Shown here in pieces: positions 43,009-55,308 of a stretch of 64,000 nucleotides of DNA. The notes below the pieces were generated by a model. It saw nothing but the letters and a program-made list of their open reading frames with translations, made no database searches and was not told the origin of the DNA. The position numbers and the translations under genes were made by a program. Every line of letters begins with the position of its first letter. Within the stretch, counting starts at the first letter, position 1. The stretch spans positions 1,364,001-1,428,000 of the forward strand of contig CAMRHE010000324.1 of assembly GCA_947044405.1 (NCBI GenBank). The letters are read 5' to 3'. The DNA comes from Leptodactylus fallax (lineage: Eukaryota > Chordata > Amphibia > Anura > Leptodactylidae).

Positions 43009-43610
43009 TTCACCTGATAATTCAACTCCATAAGGAGATAAGTCATTCAAATAGCTATGTTATTCGAATGGTTAACCACTTCTCCTCTTCTGTCTGCTCT
43101 ATGTTTTTCGACTGCTCGAGTACAATTTTATTAGCAATTCAGATACACAAAAGAATACAGGAGAAGAAGGAAGAGAAAAACAAATTAAATATATTACAAA
43201 TTTACTATCAGCACCTGCATTATTCTTTATGAAATAAAAAAGCATCAAAAAGTTTAGGTATGCTTTGGGTTCAGGTTCCATAGTAATGGTCCCAGTATAG
43301 ACATCTGGAGTACTCCCACTATAACATTGGTCCAGTCTAAATATGAATATAATTTTAATATAGTTTTTAGGCATTTTGGACCCAAATACAATCTAAAACA
43401 ATCACATGTGAGGGACAGTATCAAATACTTTAGAAAAAAAAGTATATGACTTTTATATCTACTGACCCTGCTTACAATTTCCTGCTTACTACATCATAAA
43501 AAGTGAGTAAATTGGTTTGACACATCCTCTCCTTCATAAAGCCATACCTGTAACTGGGAATTATATTGTTATCTAAAACATACTGCTCAATATGATCTAT
43601 TAATAGACTT
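43009..43610. other. Unassigned spacer
   Basis: Nothing recognised. Confidence 0.4.
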
Positions 43611-43613
43611 TCA

Positions 43614-43830
43614 GACTAAAACTCCACATTGGGAAAATGCAGCATTTTTTGCTGCAATTTTGTTGCAGTTTTTTGAGCCGAAGTCAGGAGTGATTTTAAC
43701 AGAAGGAAACATCTAAGAGCTTCCTGTATATTTTCCATTCCTTTTCAAGCCACTCCTGACTTTGGCTCAAAAAAACTCAGCAAAATCTGCAACAAAAAAT
43801 GTTAAATTTCTAAAATGTGGGGTCTTAGCC
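43614..43830. mobile_element. Harbinger-like MITE, copy 2 (diverged)
   Basis: Ends gactaaaactccacattggg and aaaatgtggggtcttagcc, flanked by an identical triplet tca (43611-43613 and 43831-43833). The interior is a near-palindrome around ttttttgagccgaagtcagg and its complement. The 3-bp duplication fits PIF/Harbinger. Confidence 0.75.
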
Positions 43831-43833
43831 TCA

Positions 43834-45413
43834 AGTAGTTTTCCAGCTGTAGAAGTTAAACTGACTGGCCACTAGTTGTTGAGCATTGTCCTTTTTTGAA
43901 CATAACATTAGCCTTTTGCCAGTCCATGGGGACGCTATCTGTTTGAAAGGCTATAGGGAAACCTTAAATACAATGGTTTAGCAATCACTAAGCTCTCTGA
44001 GAACACAAAATGTACACTGACAATCAAAATGGTAACATAGTTTTGAACTTTTAACTTTCAGGCTCCATATCTCACCATCCACTACAGCTTCAAATGTGAG
44101 ACTACCATCATTTTATAGACAATGCCCATGGCTATCTCATAGATAAATTTGACTTGCAAACAATGTAGCATATGATTAGTTATGCAGATTCTTGTCATGT
44201 AACTGCATTGTTATTGTTTTGCTCCTAAAATTCTATATTTTAATTTTTAATCATTTGAAATGAATGAAAACAAGTTTAGCTGCCATATTACACTTTGCAC
44301 AGGCAGTTGCTGTCCTCTGACTAGGCTACTGGCTTGGACACTAGGACATCATGCCTCATGAATCCCCATCAGTGCATCCTCCCATCCAAATGTATTTCCA
44401 TGGTCCATTAGACAGAGACTGCAGACTTGGCCATACATCTTATGCACAATCGATCATGTGCATGGGGTCTTAGACAGAGTAGAGCAATGGTAATAATGGC
44501 ATACAAGACTTTACATCAGGGGTAGGCAAAACCAGGGTGTTATTCTTTTTTTTTTAAATTAAATTCAATGCTACAGAACATACAGGAGTATACAGCACTA
44601 ATAGATGTCCTTTTCCTTCATCTTCTCTATTCAGGGCAGATCACCAAAAATGCATCTTCCAGCCACTATCTGTCCCTGCAGGGCTTGCTGTCTACAGCTC
44701 AAATGCTGTGCTGCAGAGATAATAGTGACATAAGTATAGTCACTCTAAAAATAATATTGTCATATATAAGGCAGTTTGAAGATGCAAATTTGTATTTAAG
44801 CCCTGTCAAGTCAAATCCTCACCCAAGCACTTCTAATCATACCCAGCCTCCCACAGCAGACCAATACCAAATCAACTCCATAGAGTGCCAGCATTATCCT
44901 TGTGAAGAACCCAGGCATAAACACCAATAATGCAAGTGACCTCAAAATTAGACCCAAAATTAGTTCAGACTCCCAATTTAAGATCTCAGTTTAAACCAAA
45001 ATTTATTTAGACCTCAAATTCCAAAATTCCAAATTCCAAATTCCATATCAGACTAGTTCCTCTTAAATAGACAGTATCCCATAAAGTTTAAAAATTGATA
45101 CAGGATTCTGTGGCTGCCTTCCAGTCTGGATGAATCTTGCTCAAGCTATCATTTTCTCCAAGACAGTGAAGGACAAATGGCTGATGTTTACAGTCCAGTA
45201 TCTGAGAACCTAAAACCTCCCACATTCCTTCCCTTGTACTGCATGAGAACAAATACGCCTATTTTATGTTATAAGAATACTGTGTAAGAATAATAAAACA
45301 GAACATCTTGATAAGCAGTCTTGACTACTTGTCTCTTGTGTTTTCTCCGAGCGCTCGATACTTATTGATTATCAATTAGGACTACGGTAACATATTCTCG
45401 GGGTGTTTTCCCC
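43834..45413. other. Stretch without recognised features
   Basis: A frame at 44568-44930 (120 codons) has no motif and unremarkable composition; I cannot assign it. The remainder is apparently unique AT-rich sequence. Confidence 0.45.
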
Positions 45414-45693
45414 AACAACAGGTAACCAGTTGTAGCTGGTTACCTAATTAAGAGGGAATAAATTGCTGCTTTTTGCTGTGTGCATTCCCTTTGCAATCAG
45501 AGGAATCAGCAGCAGCTTGTTCTGCAACTTGGAGCAGCTTTAAAAGCTAAGTATAAAGTGAGTGTGTGAGCTGGCGAGTGTGGTTTGATTCCAAGTGTGT
45601 TTGATCTAAGTGTGACTTAAGATTAAGTGACTTTAGATTCGGGACTTTACAAAAAAAACAAAAAAACAAAAAAACATCCCCATCAGGTAAGAT

Positions 45694-46652
45694 GTGCTCC
45701 ATGCTTACCAATGCGGTCTAGTGTACATCTTGTATTCTCTGCTTGAGCAGCCTCTTGAGGGGACATACTGCTGTTCAAGATGTAAGCACATTGCACATTT
45801 GGAAGCCCAGATCATGGATCTAAATGAGCAAATTGCAAGACTGAGATCCATTGATAACTTGGAAAGGAGTTTGTTGCTCACAGAGCAGGAACTTGTTGAG
45901 TTAAGTGCAGAGGGGGATGGTAGCATGGAGGTGCAGGAACATGAGGCAGCTAGCTGGGTGACAGTTAGAAAGCAGCAGGGTAGAGGGAAGAGTGCCAGGG
46001 AGGTTAGTCCTGAACTGGCACACCCCAACAAATTTGCTAAATTGGCAGATGAGGGGGATGTTAGTACAGGGGTAACACTGCTGCAGCAAGACACTTCCTC
46101 TGACCACCAGGGGAATGTCTGCTCCAGTAATAAGGGAGATAGAGGAGTGCAGAGAAGCCTAGACAGGTGCTGGTAGTGGGGGATTCAATTATTAGGGGAA
46201 CAGACAGGGCAATCTGTCACAAAGACCAGGATCGTCGTACGGTGTGTTGCCTTCCTGGCGCTCGAGTTCGACACATCACGGATAGGGTTGATAGATTACT
46301 GGGTGGGGCTGGTGTGGATCCAGCGGTCATGGTGCACGTTGGCACAAATGACAAAGCTAGCGGTAGGTGGAAGGTCCTTAAAAATGATTTCAGGGATCTA
46401 GGGAGAAAGCCGAAGGCAAGGACCTCCAATGTAGTATTTTCAGAAATACTACCTGTACCACGAGCCACGCAGGAAAGGCAGCGGGAGATTAGGGAGGTAA
46501 ACAAGTGGCTCAAGAGCTGGTGTAGGAAGGAGGGGTTTGGGTTCCTGGAGAACTGGGCCAACTTTGCTGTGGTAGGGATGGGCTGCATCTCAATGTGGAG
46601 GGTGCAGCTGTGCTGGGGGAGAAAATGGCTAGATGGTTGGAGGAGTGTTTAA
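45694..46652 (+). pseudogene. CR1 ORF1 (coiled coil, GDSL esterase), frameshifted
   Basis: First part: a cysteine pair CCSRCKHIAHLEAQIMDLNE leading into a heptad-like coiled coil (to about 45900), then an acidic and Lys-rich linker with WVTVRKQQGRGK. A frameshift at about 46165-46175 leads to VLVVGDSIIRGTD (the GDSL nucleophile box), GARVRHI, VMVHVGTND (oxyanion and Asn block) and NKWLKSWCRKEGF. The esterase-like domain is characteristic of CR1 ORF1 proteins. A further shift near 46600 precedes the end. Confidence 0.88.
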
Positions 46653-46799
46653 ACTAGGGACTGGGGGGGAGGATAACAGATGTAGAGGGAATGATAGTGT
46701 AGAAATGGAAAGAGGGTAAATAATGTAACTGGGGGTGGAGCGGGGGGTGGGGTTAGAACAGTCAGTAGGCAGTGGAAGAGTAGGGATAATGATAAATCC

Positions 46800-49575
46800 T
46801 TGAAATGTATGTATACTAACGCCAGAAGTCTCACTAACAAGATGGAGGAACTGGAAGTGATAATGTTGGAAGCGAAATATGACATGGTCGGGATAAGTGA
46901 GACATGGCTGGACTCTAGCTATGAGTGGGCTGTAAATATACAGGGGTACAGTATGTTTAGAAAGGAGCGTACCAATAGGAAAGGGGGAGGGGTTTGCTTA
47001 TACGTAAAATCCTGCCTTAAGCCAATTTTGCGTGAGGACATCTGGGAGGAAAATGAATATGTGGAGTCCTTATGGGTGGAAATTATCGGAGGAACAAAGA
47101 ATAATAAAATACTGATAGGGGTTTGTTATAAATCTCCAAATATAATGGAAGAAGCTGAAAATGTACTAATAAAACAAATAGATGAGGCCACAAAGAACAA
47201 TAAAGTCATTATTATTTCAACTACCCAGATATCAACTGGGAGGCAGAAATCTGCAGGTCCAACAAAGGGAACAGGTTTTTGTCAGTAATAAAAGACAATT
47301 ACCTATCGCAACTAGTGCAGGACCCAACAAGAGGCGAGGCACTTTTAGACCTAATTTTAAGAAATGAACCTGACACATTGTCAAAAGTGGAGGTTGGGGG
47401 TCATCTTGGTAATAGTGACCATAACATAATAAGTTTTCTTGTACACACTAAAAAAATGTTCAGTAGAAGGGGAACAAAAACACTAAACTTCAGGAAGGCC
47501 AATTTTAACCAGCTGAGAGAGAAGATTAGCAGCATAAACTTGGACAATGTCCTCAAAGTGACCGGAACACAAACAAAATGGGACATTTTCAAAAGCCTTC
47601 TAAATAGGACCACTAAAAAACATATCCCTTATGGGAATAAGCGGGCCAGAAATCATAGAAAACCAATATGGTTAACTAAAACGGTAAGGAGTGCAATGAG
47701 GGATAAAAAGGAAGCATTTAAAGTGCTAAAAAAAGAAAGTAGTGACACAGCATTAAACAACTATAAAGAGAAAAATAAATTGTATAAAAGACAAATAAAG
47801 GAGGCAAAGATTGAGGCTGAGAGAAAAATTGCCAAGGAAAGTTAAAATAATCCAAAAGTATTCTTCAATTACATAAATAACAAGAGAATAAAAACTGACA
47901 ATGTGGGCCCTCTCAAAAATAATCTGGGTGTGATGGTGGAGGAGGAGGAGGAAAAAGTACAACTATTAAATGCCTTCTTCTCTACTGTGTTTACACAAGA
48001 AAATTCAATGGCCAGCAACATGATTAGGGGTAATGTTAACTCTCCATTAAATGTCACCTGTTTCACCCAGGAGGAAGTGTGGTTCCGCCTTCAAAACACT
48101 AAAATAGATAAATCACCAGGTCCAGATGGTATACACCCCCGAGTTCTGAGGGAATTATGCACGGTGATAGACAGACCCTTATATCTAATATTTAAGGATT
48201 CAGTAATGACTGGGTCTGTTCCACTTGATTGGCGCATAGCAAATGTGGTGCCAATTTTCAAAAAGGGGTCTAAAAGTGAGCCTGGAAACTATAGGCCTGT
48301 AAGTTTGACTTCTGTGGTGGGTAAGATATTTGAGAGCTTTCTAAGAGATGCTATCCTGGAGTACCTCAATGTAAATAATCTTATCACACCCAATCAGCAT
48401 GGTTTTATGAGGAATCGGTCCTGTCAGACTAATCTGATCAGCTTCTATGAAGCGGTCAGTTCTAGCCTGGACATGGGTAATGCAGTGGATGTGGTGTATC
48501 TGGACTTTTCAAAGGTTTTCGATACTGTACCACATAAAAGGTTGGTATGCAAAATGAGAATGTTGGGACTGGGGGAAAACATATGCATTTTGGTTCGCAA
48601 CTGGCTCACTGATAGGAATCAGAGGGTGCTTATTAATGGTAAATATTCAGACTGGGTCACAGTCACCAGTGGGGTGCCACAGGGGTCAGTATTGGGCCCT
48701 CTCCTGTTTAATATCTTTATTAATGACCTGGTAGACGGTTTGCAAAGCTGGGTATCCATATTTGCAGATGATACTAAATTTTGTAAGGTAATCAAAAATG
48801 AGGAGGATAGTAGAATATTACAAGGGGATCTAAGGAAGCTGGAAGCATGGGCCGAGATTTGGCAAATGAAGTTTAATATTGACAAATGTAAGGTTATGCA
48901 TTTTGGATGACGAAATAAAATGTATGATTATGTACTTAATAGTAAACTATTGGGTAAAACTGCCAATGAAAAAGACTTGGGGATTGTGGTGGACAATAAG
49001 CTTACCTTTAGTGACCAGTGCCAGGCAGCGGCTGCCAAGGCAAATAAAATTATGGGATGCATCAAAAAAGAGGTATAGATTCTCATGACAAGAACATAGT
49101 TATGCCTCTATACAAATCACTGGTACGGCCACACTTAGACTATTGTGCACAATTCTGGGCCCCAGTATACAAGAAAGACAAAATCGAACTAGAAAGAGTG
49201 CAAAGAAGGGCAACCAAAATTATTAGGGGAATGGGTGGATTGGAGTACAACGATAGATTGGGGGTTATTCAGTTTAGAGAAAAGACGTCTACGGGGAGAT
49301 CTAATAACAATGTACAAATACATGAAGGGACAGCACAAAGAACTTTCTAATGATCTTTTTACTCCTAACCAGTGACAGTGACAAGGGGACATCCTCTACA
49401 ACTGGAGGAGAGAAAGATTCACCAGCAACATAGAAGAGGATTCTTTACAGTAAGAACAACAAGGCTATGGAACTCTCTGCCCCAGAAAGTGGTGATGGTG
49501 GATTCATTGAACACATTCAAAGAGGGCCTGGATGCCTTTCTCGAACAGAACAACATTATGGGTTATGGGTTTTAG
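46800..49575 (+). pseudogene. CR1 ORF2: endonuclease and reverse transcriptase, broken
   Basis: Endonuclease: CMYTNARSLTNKM (Asn), GISETWLD (Glu), then a shift near 47212 where the usual GDFN box is damaged, and GNSDHNII (the SDH box). RT (47903-48910): SPGPDGIHPRVL, NVVPIFKKGSKSEPGNYRPV, QHGFMRNRSCQTNL, motif A YLDFSKVFDTV, GVPQGSVLGPLLF, motif C FADDTKF (FADD at 48761-48772). C-terminus: RPHLDYCAQFWAPVY, then TTRLWNSLPQKVV. Stops at 47843-47845 (TAA) and 48908-48910 (TGA); shifts near 49070 and 49270-49370. Confidence 0.93.
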
Positions 49576-49917
49576 ATTTTAAGGGCATGTTGATCCAGGG
49601 TTTTATACTGATTGGCAGATTGGAGTCGGGAAGGAATTTTTTTCCCATGAAATGGGTCAATTGGCATAAGCCTCATGGGTTTTTTGCCTTCCTCTGGATC
49701 AACACTGTAGGGGACTGTAGGGTTATAGGTTGGACTTGATGGACTGATGTCTTCATCCAACCTCATCTACTATGTAACTATGAGTACACAGACAATTTCC
49801 CAGTGATCTTCTCTGGACCTGTTCTTCATCTTGTGATCTTCTCAGATCAACCTGTCCATTGTGTTCTTTGGATTGCCAACTCCTGCTTTACATGATCATT
49901 TTCAGCTCCTTTCTGAT

Positions 49918-50113
49918 GCTAGGTTCACATCTGCGCTTGGGATTCCCTTCTTCGGGTCTGCTTGGGGACCCGAAAAACAGAAACTCAATTCGCTTAAAAA
50001 GACTATAATGGGGTCTGCCAGGTTTCCGCCCGAAGTGCTTGCAGGACTTTTCTCTCCGCATTTTTAAAGCGGAATGGGGAACTGAATCCTCGAGCGCAGA
50101 TATGAACTAACCC
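49918..50113. mobile_element. Small MITE with 20-bp TIRs
   Basis: Ends gctaggttcacatctgcgct and the complement of gggttagttcatatctgcgc, 196 bp. No coding content. Confidence 0.75.
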
Positions 50114-50770
50114 TTAAGCTGATTGCAGATGCAGATTTTGTACAATCCTTTAAATTAAATATTATTCATCTATCAGTAATATCTATATCTGCCTTTTTTT
50201 GGTTTATCTTTCTGTCTAGTTATCTATCCATTCATCACAAATTTTCCACCTTATAGAAAAAAAATTATGTATAATGATTATATCTGTAATGTATAATCAT
50301 TATGTATAATATAGATTTTAATAATCGTAAATATTCTTTACTCTGATTAGCAAATTTTTCCCTTCATTATAATTGTATTTCACAGGGTTCTGAGAAAATA
50401 TTAGATTTGATTAGAAAGACACAATTCTAGATTTATAGACAGTGAAAGTCATTATTTGCTAATTTATCACAAAATAAACCAGACTATTTAAACGCAAGGA
50501 AATGAATGTCTGCTATGGCGATTCTTTAATTACCACAAAGAGACTCAATATAGGGTCAGATTCAAGTCAAAGGAAATTGTTAATAATACATATTTCTGGT
50601 GTGAGGACAGAGAGGGAATGTAATACACAATTAGCTTCAACTCTATGCGGTACATTGTACTTATAAGAGGTCCTCTTCTACAATGACTGCCAGAATTCAT
50701 ATTTTACAAACTAAGTTCTGGAAGTTCTACAAGTAATATATACAATGTTCAGAAGCCTCTAGCATCAAGT
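50114..50770. other. Unassigned AT-rich sequence
   Basis: Nothing recognised beyond short ATT repeats at the border with the L2 fragment. Confidence 0.4.
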
Positions 50771-50772
50771 CA

Positions 50773-52088
50773 TTATTATTAATAATAATAATACATTGTA
50801 TTTATATAGCGCCAATATATTCCGCAGCACTTGTACAATTTGTAGGGTTCAAGTACAGACAAAAAAGATACATTACAAAGAAATAATCAATTCACAGAAT
50901 GGGACTAAGGGCCCTGCTCGCAAGAATTTATAATCTATGAGGTAGAGGGGGTGACACAGGAGGTAGCAGGGGCGGCATCGGAGGTAGCATTGCTTATACA
51001 ATGGTCAGACAATTTTGTAATAGAGATTACTGTCCTTACACATATATAAAGCTATATGAGCCGTCACCAGTCGTGTCCTTTAACGTGCAGATGGTGCCTG
51101 AACATATAAAGTTAGTGTGATATGGCATCATATCCTGTGAGGTAATGTGGGAGCATGAACAGAGGAGGGTACGTTTTAGGGATTCTAACTACGGAAGGGT
51201 TTATATTAGGAGTTGTGATAGGTCTGTCTGAAAAGATATGTCTTTAGTTTGCGCTTGAAGCTGTAGAAATTGGGGGTTAATCTGAGAGTCTGGGATAGAG
51301 CATTCCAGAGAAGTGGTGCAACTCGGGAGAAGTCTTGTATACGAGCGTGGGAAGTTCTGATAATAGGGGATGTTAGTCTTAGGTCATTGAGTGAACGGAG
51401 AGCACGGGTTGGGCAGTAGACAGAGATGAGGGAGGAAATGTAGGGAGTTGCAGCATTATGGAGAGCCTTGTGGATAAGAGTGATAGTTTATATTGTATTC
51501 TGTATTGAATAGGCAGCCAATGTACAGTAGTGACCGATACAGACCGGAGGCATCGCTATAGCGTCTAGACTGATAGATAAGCCTGGCCGCTGCATTCAGA
51601 ATAGATTGTAGAGGGGAGAGTTTATTAAAGGGAAGACCGATTAGTAAGGAGTTACAGTAGTCAAGGCGAGAGTGAATGAGGGCAACAATAAGTGTCTTTA
51701 GTGTATCTGTGGTAAGGAAAGGGCGTATTCTGGAGATGTTTTTGAGGTTGAGATGACATGAGCGTGCGAGTGATTGGATATGGAGGGTGAAGGAAAGGTC
51801 TGAGTTAAACATAACCCAGAGGCAGCGGGCATACTGCCTAGGAGTTATGGTAAGGCCGGAAACTGCAATGGAGATATCAGGGACAGATCTATTAGATGGT
51901 GGAAACATCAAAGTGGTTATTGAGAGGCAGCTGGGGAGACAGGGGTGTCAGTGGGGATGTTAAATTCACCCATGATAAGGGTAAGAACTGGATACAAAGA
52001 GTGGAAGCCAGGAAGCAAAGTGATCCAGAAATTGGTAGGGTGAGCCAGGTGGCAAAGTCATGCTCACAGTATTTTAGGACCAGCACAG
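50773..52088 (-). mobile_element. L2/CR1-group LINE, 3' fragment with internal deletion
   Basis: The same family as 1-1014, reversed: its ATT tail is at 50773 and the 3' UTR at about 50800-51200. On the minus strand the RT C-terminus follows upstream. Further upstream, VLTLIMGEFNIPTDTPVSP resembles the endonuclease GDFN box and lies immediately before the LNNHFDVSTI/MMFPPSNRS segment of late ORF2, so most of the RT core has been deleted. Confidence 0.85.
51210..51911 (-). pseudogene. L2 ORF2 C-terminal region, broken
   Basis: MMFPPSNRSVPDISIAVSGL is followed by FNSDLSFTLHIQSLARS, LDYCNSLLIGLPFNKLSP and RLIYQSRRYSD, closely matching the frame at 2-613. Relative to that copy, bases are missing near 51520, where the HWLPIQYRVQ part is lost, and the frame shifts after about 51456. 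Lower homology continues to 51210 (the RQAYHNS end). Confidence 0.85.
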
Positions 52089-52096
52089 AGTAGTAT

Positions 52097-52490
52097 TGAA
52101 GGATTTCCTAGCAAAGGGTACCATGATCACTGGGGCATACTATGCTTCACTGCTGTGGAAATAACGGGAGGCCATCAAAACCAAGAGACATGGCATGCTC
52201 ACCAAAGGTATCTGTCTTCTGCAAGACAATGCACCAGTTCACAACTCACATGTTGCCCAAATGGAAGCATGCTCCTGTGGCTTTGAAATTCTACTGCATC
52301 TCCCTTATTCACCCAACCTCGCACCATCGGACTTCCACCTCTTTCCAATGAAGTTATTTTTGAAGGGCAAGCATTTTGCAGATGATGAGACTCTGATTTT
52401 CGAAGTCACAATGTGGCTTTTGGAGCAACCTGTCGGCTTCTACAAGTGAGGTGTTTACAGTTGCTTAAAGAGATGGGAGAAGTGTGTGTC
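52097..52490 (+). pseudogene. Mariner transposase C-terminal remnant
   Basis: DFLAKGTMITGAYYASLLWK, a stop, then HGMLTKGICLLQDNAPVHNS with the second Asp, YSPNLAPSDFHLFPMK with the third Asp, and FLKGKHFADDETL. I count 34 residues between LQD and APSD, the DD34D of mariners, which differs from the DD34E and DD38E Tc1 elements in this window. The first Asp and the DNA-binding domain are missing. Confidence 0.9.
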
Positions 52491-52595
52491 CCTAGGTGGC
52501 ACCTATGTAGAGAAGGATTAATAACTGTGCCAAGTTTCATTGCTCTCAGTCCACAGGAAGTGGGTCAGGGGAAATATATAATGAACGCTCCTCGT
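52097..52595 (+). mobile_element. Mariner (DD34D) relic, 3' half
   Basis: Lacks the 5' half. It encodes the C-terminal part of a mariner transposase and ends near tgaacgctcctcgta, probably the terminal repeat. It abuts the L2 fragment at 52088. Confidence 0.82.
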
Positions 52596-52619
52596 ATCAA
52601 AAACTAGGCCAAAATACAG

Positions 52620-54490
52620 AAGCAGTGTGTTAAAAATTAATTACACCTTTAATGAATCTAAAGGAATTAAGAGCGTTAGTGGCAGCCAGGTGCTGCTCAA
52701 TTAATTGATCATTACCCAGTGAGACCACCTCTAGAAAAGTAGATGTTTGGAAGTTAGCTGGTCTACAGCATTAAGGTTTGTGATAACACAATGCTAAGGA
52801 AGAAAGGTATCAGCAATGATGCTACAGAAGCAACTGTATCAATCTGGGAAGTGCTTTAACCCCTTAACGACGCAGGGCGTAATAGTACGTCCTGAGTCGC
52901 ATGACGATGTATGGAGAGCGCTCAGGAGCTGAGCGCTCTCCATACACCGCGGGTGCCGGCTGTATAATACAGCCAGGACCCGCAGCTAACAGCAGCGATC
53001 GGTGCCTGCACCGATCACGGCTGTTAACCCTTTAGATGCCGCGGTCAAACGCGACCGCGGTGTCTAAATTGCGGAGCCGACAAGGGCGCCGCAATTTTTA
53101 CCTCATCGCCGCCCTCCGGAACGTCATCGGAGGGCGGTGCTTGGTTGCCATGACAGCCGGGAGCCTATTGAAGGCTCCCAGGCCTGTCATTTCAGTATAG
53201 CTATTACACGATGCCAGAGGCATCGTCTAATAGCAGTGAAGGCATTTTGCTATTCACTGCGATACAGTAGTATCGCAGTGAATAGTATGATCAATCAGAC
53301 TCCCTAGGTTTCAAGGTCCCTAGGGAGTCTGATCATACAAGTAAAAGTATAAAAAAAAAAAGTTTTTAAAAGTATGTAAAAATTAAAAAAAAACACAAAA
53401 GTTCAAATCACCCCCCTTTCCCTAGATCAGATATAAAAGTAAATAAACAAAAGTAAACATAAACACATTAGGTATCCCCGCGCTCCAAAATGCCCGAACT
53501 ATTAAAATATTAAAATATTTATCCCATGCGATGAACGGCGTAGCGGGGAAAAAAATCAAAATGTCCAAATAGCGTTTTTTTCAACACTTTGTCTCCTATA
53601 AAAAATTGAATAAAAAGTGATCAAACCATCAGATCTTTCCCCAAGTGGTATCAATAAAAACGTCATGTTGTCCCGCATAAAAAGACGCCTTACCCAGCTC
53701 CATACATATAAATATGAAAAAGTTACAGGTGACAAAATATGGCGATGCAAAATTTTTTTTTCTATTTAGCAAAGTTTTTAATTTTTTAAAAGGTATCAAA
53801 ACATTACAAATACTATATAAATTTGATATCGCCGTGTTCGTACTGACCCACAGAATACAGGTAGCATGTCATTTTTACCACACAGTGAATGGTGTAAAAA
53901 TTAAACCCATATGAATTTGGCGCAAATGCAGTTTTTCTCCAATTGCACCTCATTCTGAAATTTTTTCCAGCTTCCCAGTACATTGCACAGAATATTGAAT
54001 AGTGACATTACAAAGTACAATTTGTTTCACAAACAATAAGCCATCATGTGACTCTGTGAACTGAAAAATGAAAAAGTTATGGCTCTTGGAATGTGGGGAG
54101 GGAAAAACGAAAATGCAAAAACAAAAAATGGCCCGGTCATTAAGGGGTTAAGGCCATTTCCAAACATTTGAAGTCCAAAATTGTATGGGGAGAAAAATCA
54201 TTCATAAGTAGAGAACATTTAAGCGTTCACAATTGCTCAGAGAAATTGAAAGCTGTGGTGGGACCTTGAAATATTTGTGCATTAACTAATGCCCTCAAAC
54301 CTCAATGAACTGAAGCAACATTATAAAGACAAGTGGGTCAAAATTCTTCCAGAACAATGTTAGAGACAGATATAGTAATGCAGAAAATGAAAAATTATTG
54401 CTGCTAAAAGAGGTTCTACAAGATATTGATTCATATAGTGCACTTAGTTTGTCACACATAGGATTTCCATTTTGGCTTCATTTTTGTGGA
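52620..54490 (+). mobile_element. Old DNA transposon relic, split by a TTAA element
   Basis: The two flanks (52620-52859 and 54148-54490) read continuously across the insertion: gggaagtgc, ttaa, ggccatttcc. Short coding-like pieces occur, such as HYKDKWVKILPEQC (about 54325) and AAKRGSTRY (about 54405), which resemble Tc1-type C-termini, but the rest is too decayed. Low certainty about family. Confidence 0.5.
52860..54147. mobile_element. TTAA-flanked structured non-autonomous element
   Basis: Ends ccccttaacgacgcag and ggtcattaagggg, flanked by ttaa on both sides (52856-52859 and 54148-54151). Removing it with one ttaa restores a continuous host sequence. The left half is GC-rich with nested hairpins (for example gagagcgctcaggagctgag and its complement at 52915-52945); the right half is A-rich. 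TTAA targets are used by piggyBac and Kolobok elements. No transposase frame. Fragments of the family occur at 15125, 15710, 39002 and 55385. Confidence 0.88.
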
Positions 54491-55308
54491 ATAAACAATG
54501 GAACGCTGAAATCTGTTGTTTGTTCCTGTTGTTCATCTGAGACTGTATTTACTTATTTTTAAGACAATCTAAGGACAAGCTGTTTTCTTTATTATATACT
54601 GATACGTAAAACCATAGCATTCAAACAGGGTGTACTTTGTTTTCCTTGTGACTGCATATGATGTTGTTGAGGTAATCTGTTAGGATAATCTGGTAATAAT
54701 AACAATCATAATGTTTTCACATGAAGGAGCAGTTTTGGTAATATACAGTAAACAGACTATTTACTATGTATAGTAGTATACAGTATACTTGAAGGTTATG
54801 TATTATAATGTAGGTTATTTAGATTTTTAATGACTTTATTTTAGGATCTCAGTTTAAAAAATTATTTGCTGTGAACCAATCAATGATTTTTAAATGAACG
54901 TGTAATTCACTTAACCTACTTAGTGGTATTCCTAATTGATTTTCCTTAAATCTCTCTAGACTTCACACCAAATGAATCGCCTTATGTATAGTTCTTTGAA
55001 AGCTTCAAAAGTACTGTTTAATAATGTATGTAATCTAAGTCACAAACAGAACAAGGTGAACTAGATGCAACAAAAAATACTGTAAAGACAATATAACATT
55101 TACTGTACTGTATAAAGCTTATGTGATACATGAAAATATGAGCACAAAATTTAAACAAGTAATATAAATCTAATAAGCAAATTTAGGCTTTACATATGTG
55201 CATTTATGCAGACTCCTTGGTGCAATGCCAAATTAAATGCAGTATATTTTATTGTTTACATTTTGGATACATTTCCTTCCTGTATACAGAAATCACTAAC
55301 TTGCTTTA
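54491..55308. other. Unassigned AT-rich sequence
   Basis: No gene or repeat recognised. Confidence 0.4.

Larger units (their letters stand above)
45414..49786 (+). mobile_element. CR1-type LINE, nearly full length
   Basis: 5' UTR (about 45414-45690), ORF1 with GDSL esterase (45694-46652), ORF2 with AP endonuclease and reverse transcriptase (46800-49575), and 3' UTR with the end ttggacttgatggactgatg then tctactatgtaactatga. The length of about 4.4 kb is close to complete CR1 elements. Damage is modest: a few frameshifts and stops. The exact 5' end and target duplication were not resolved. Confidence 0.93.

Noticed and set aside
44568..44930. A 120-codon frame considered as a possible host exon
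   Set aside because: No motif, no plausible splice context that I could defend, and biased end composition; left unassigned.
45705..46588. Ser/Leu-rich minus-strand frames of 123-129 codons
   Set aside because: Shadows opposite CR1 ORF1, which has clear motifs on the plus strand.
52915..53060. GC-rich hairpin cluster considered as an RNA gene (tRNA or snRNA)
   Set aside because: No anticodon arm, box A/B or Sm-type features; it lies inside the TTAA element as a symmetrical set of hairpins.
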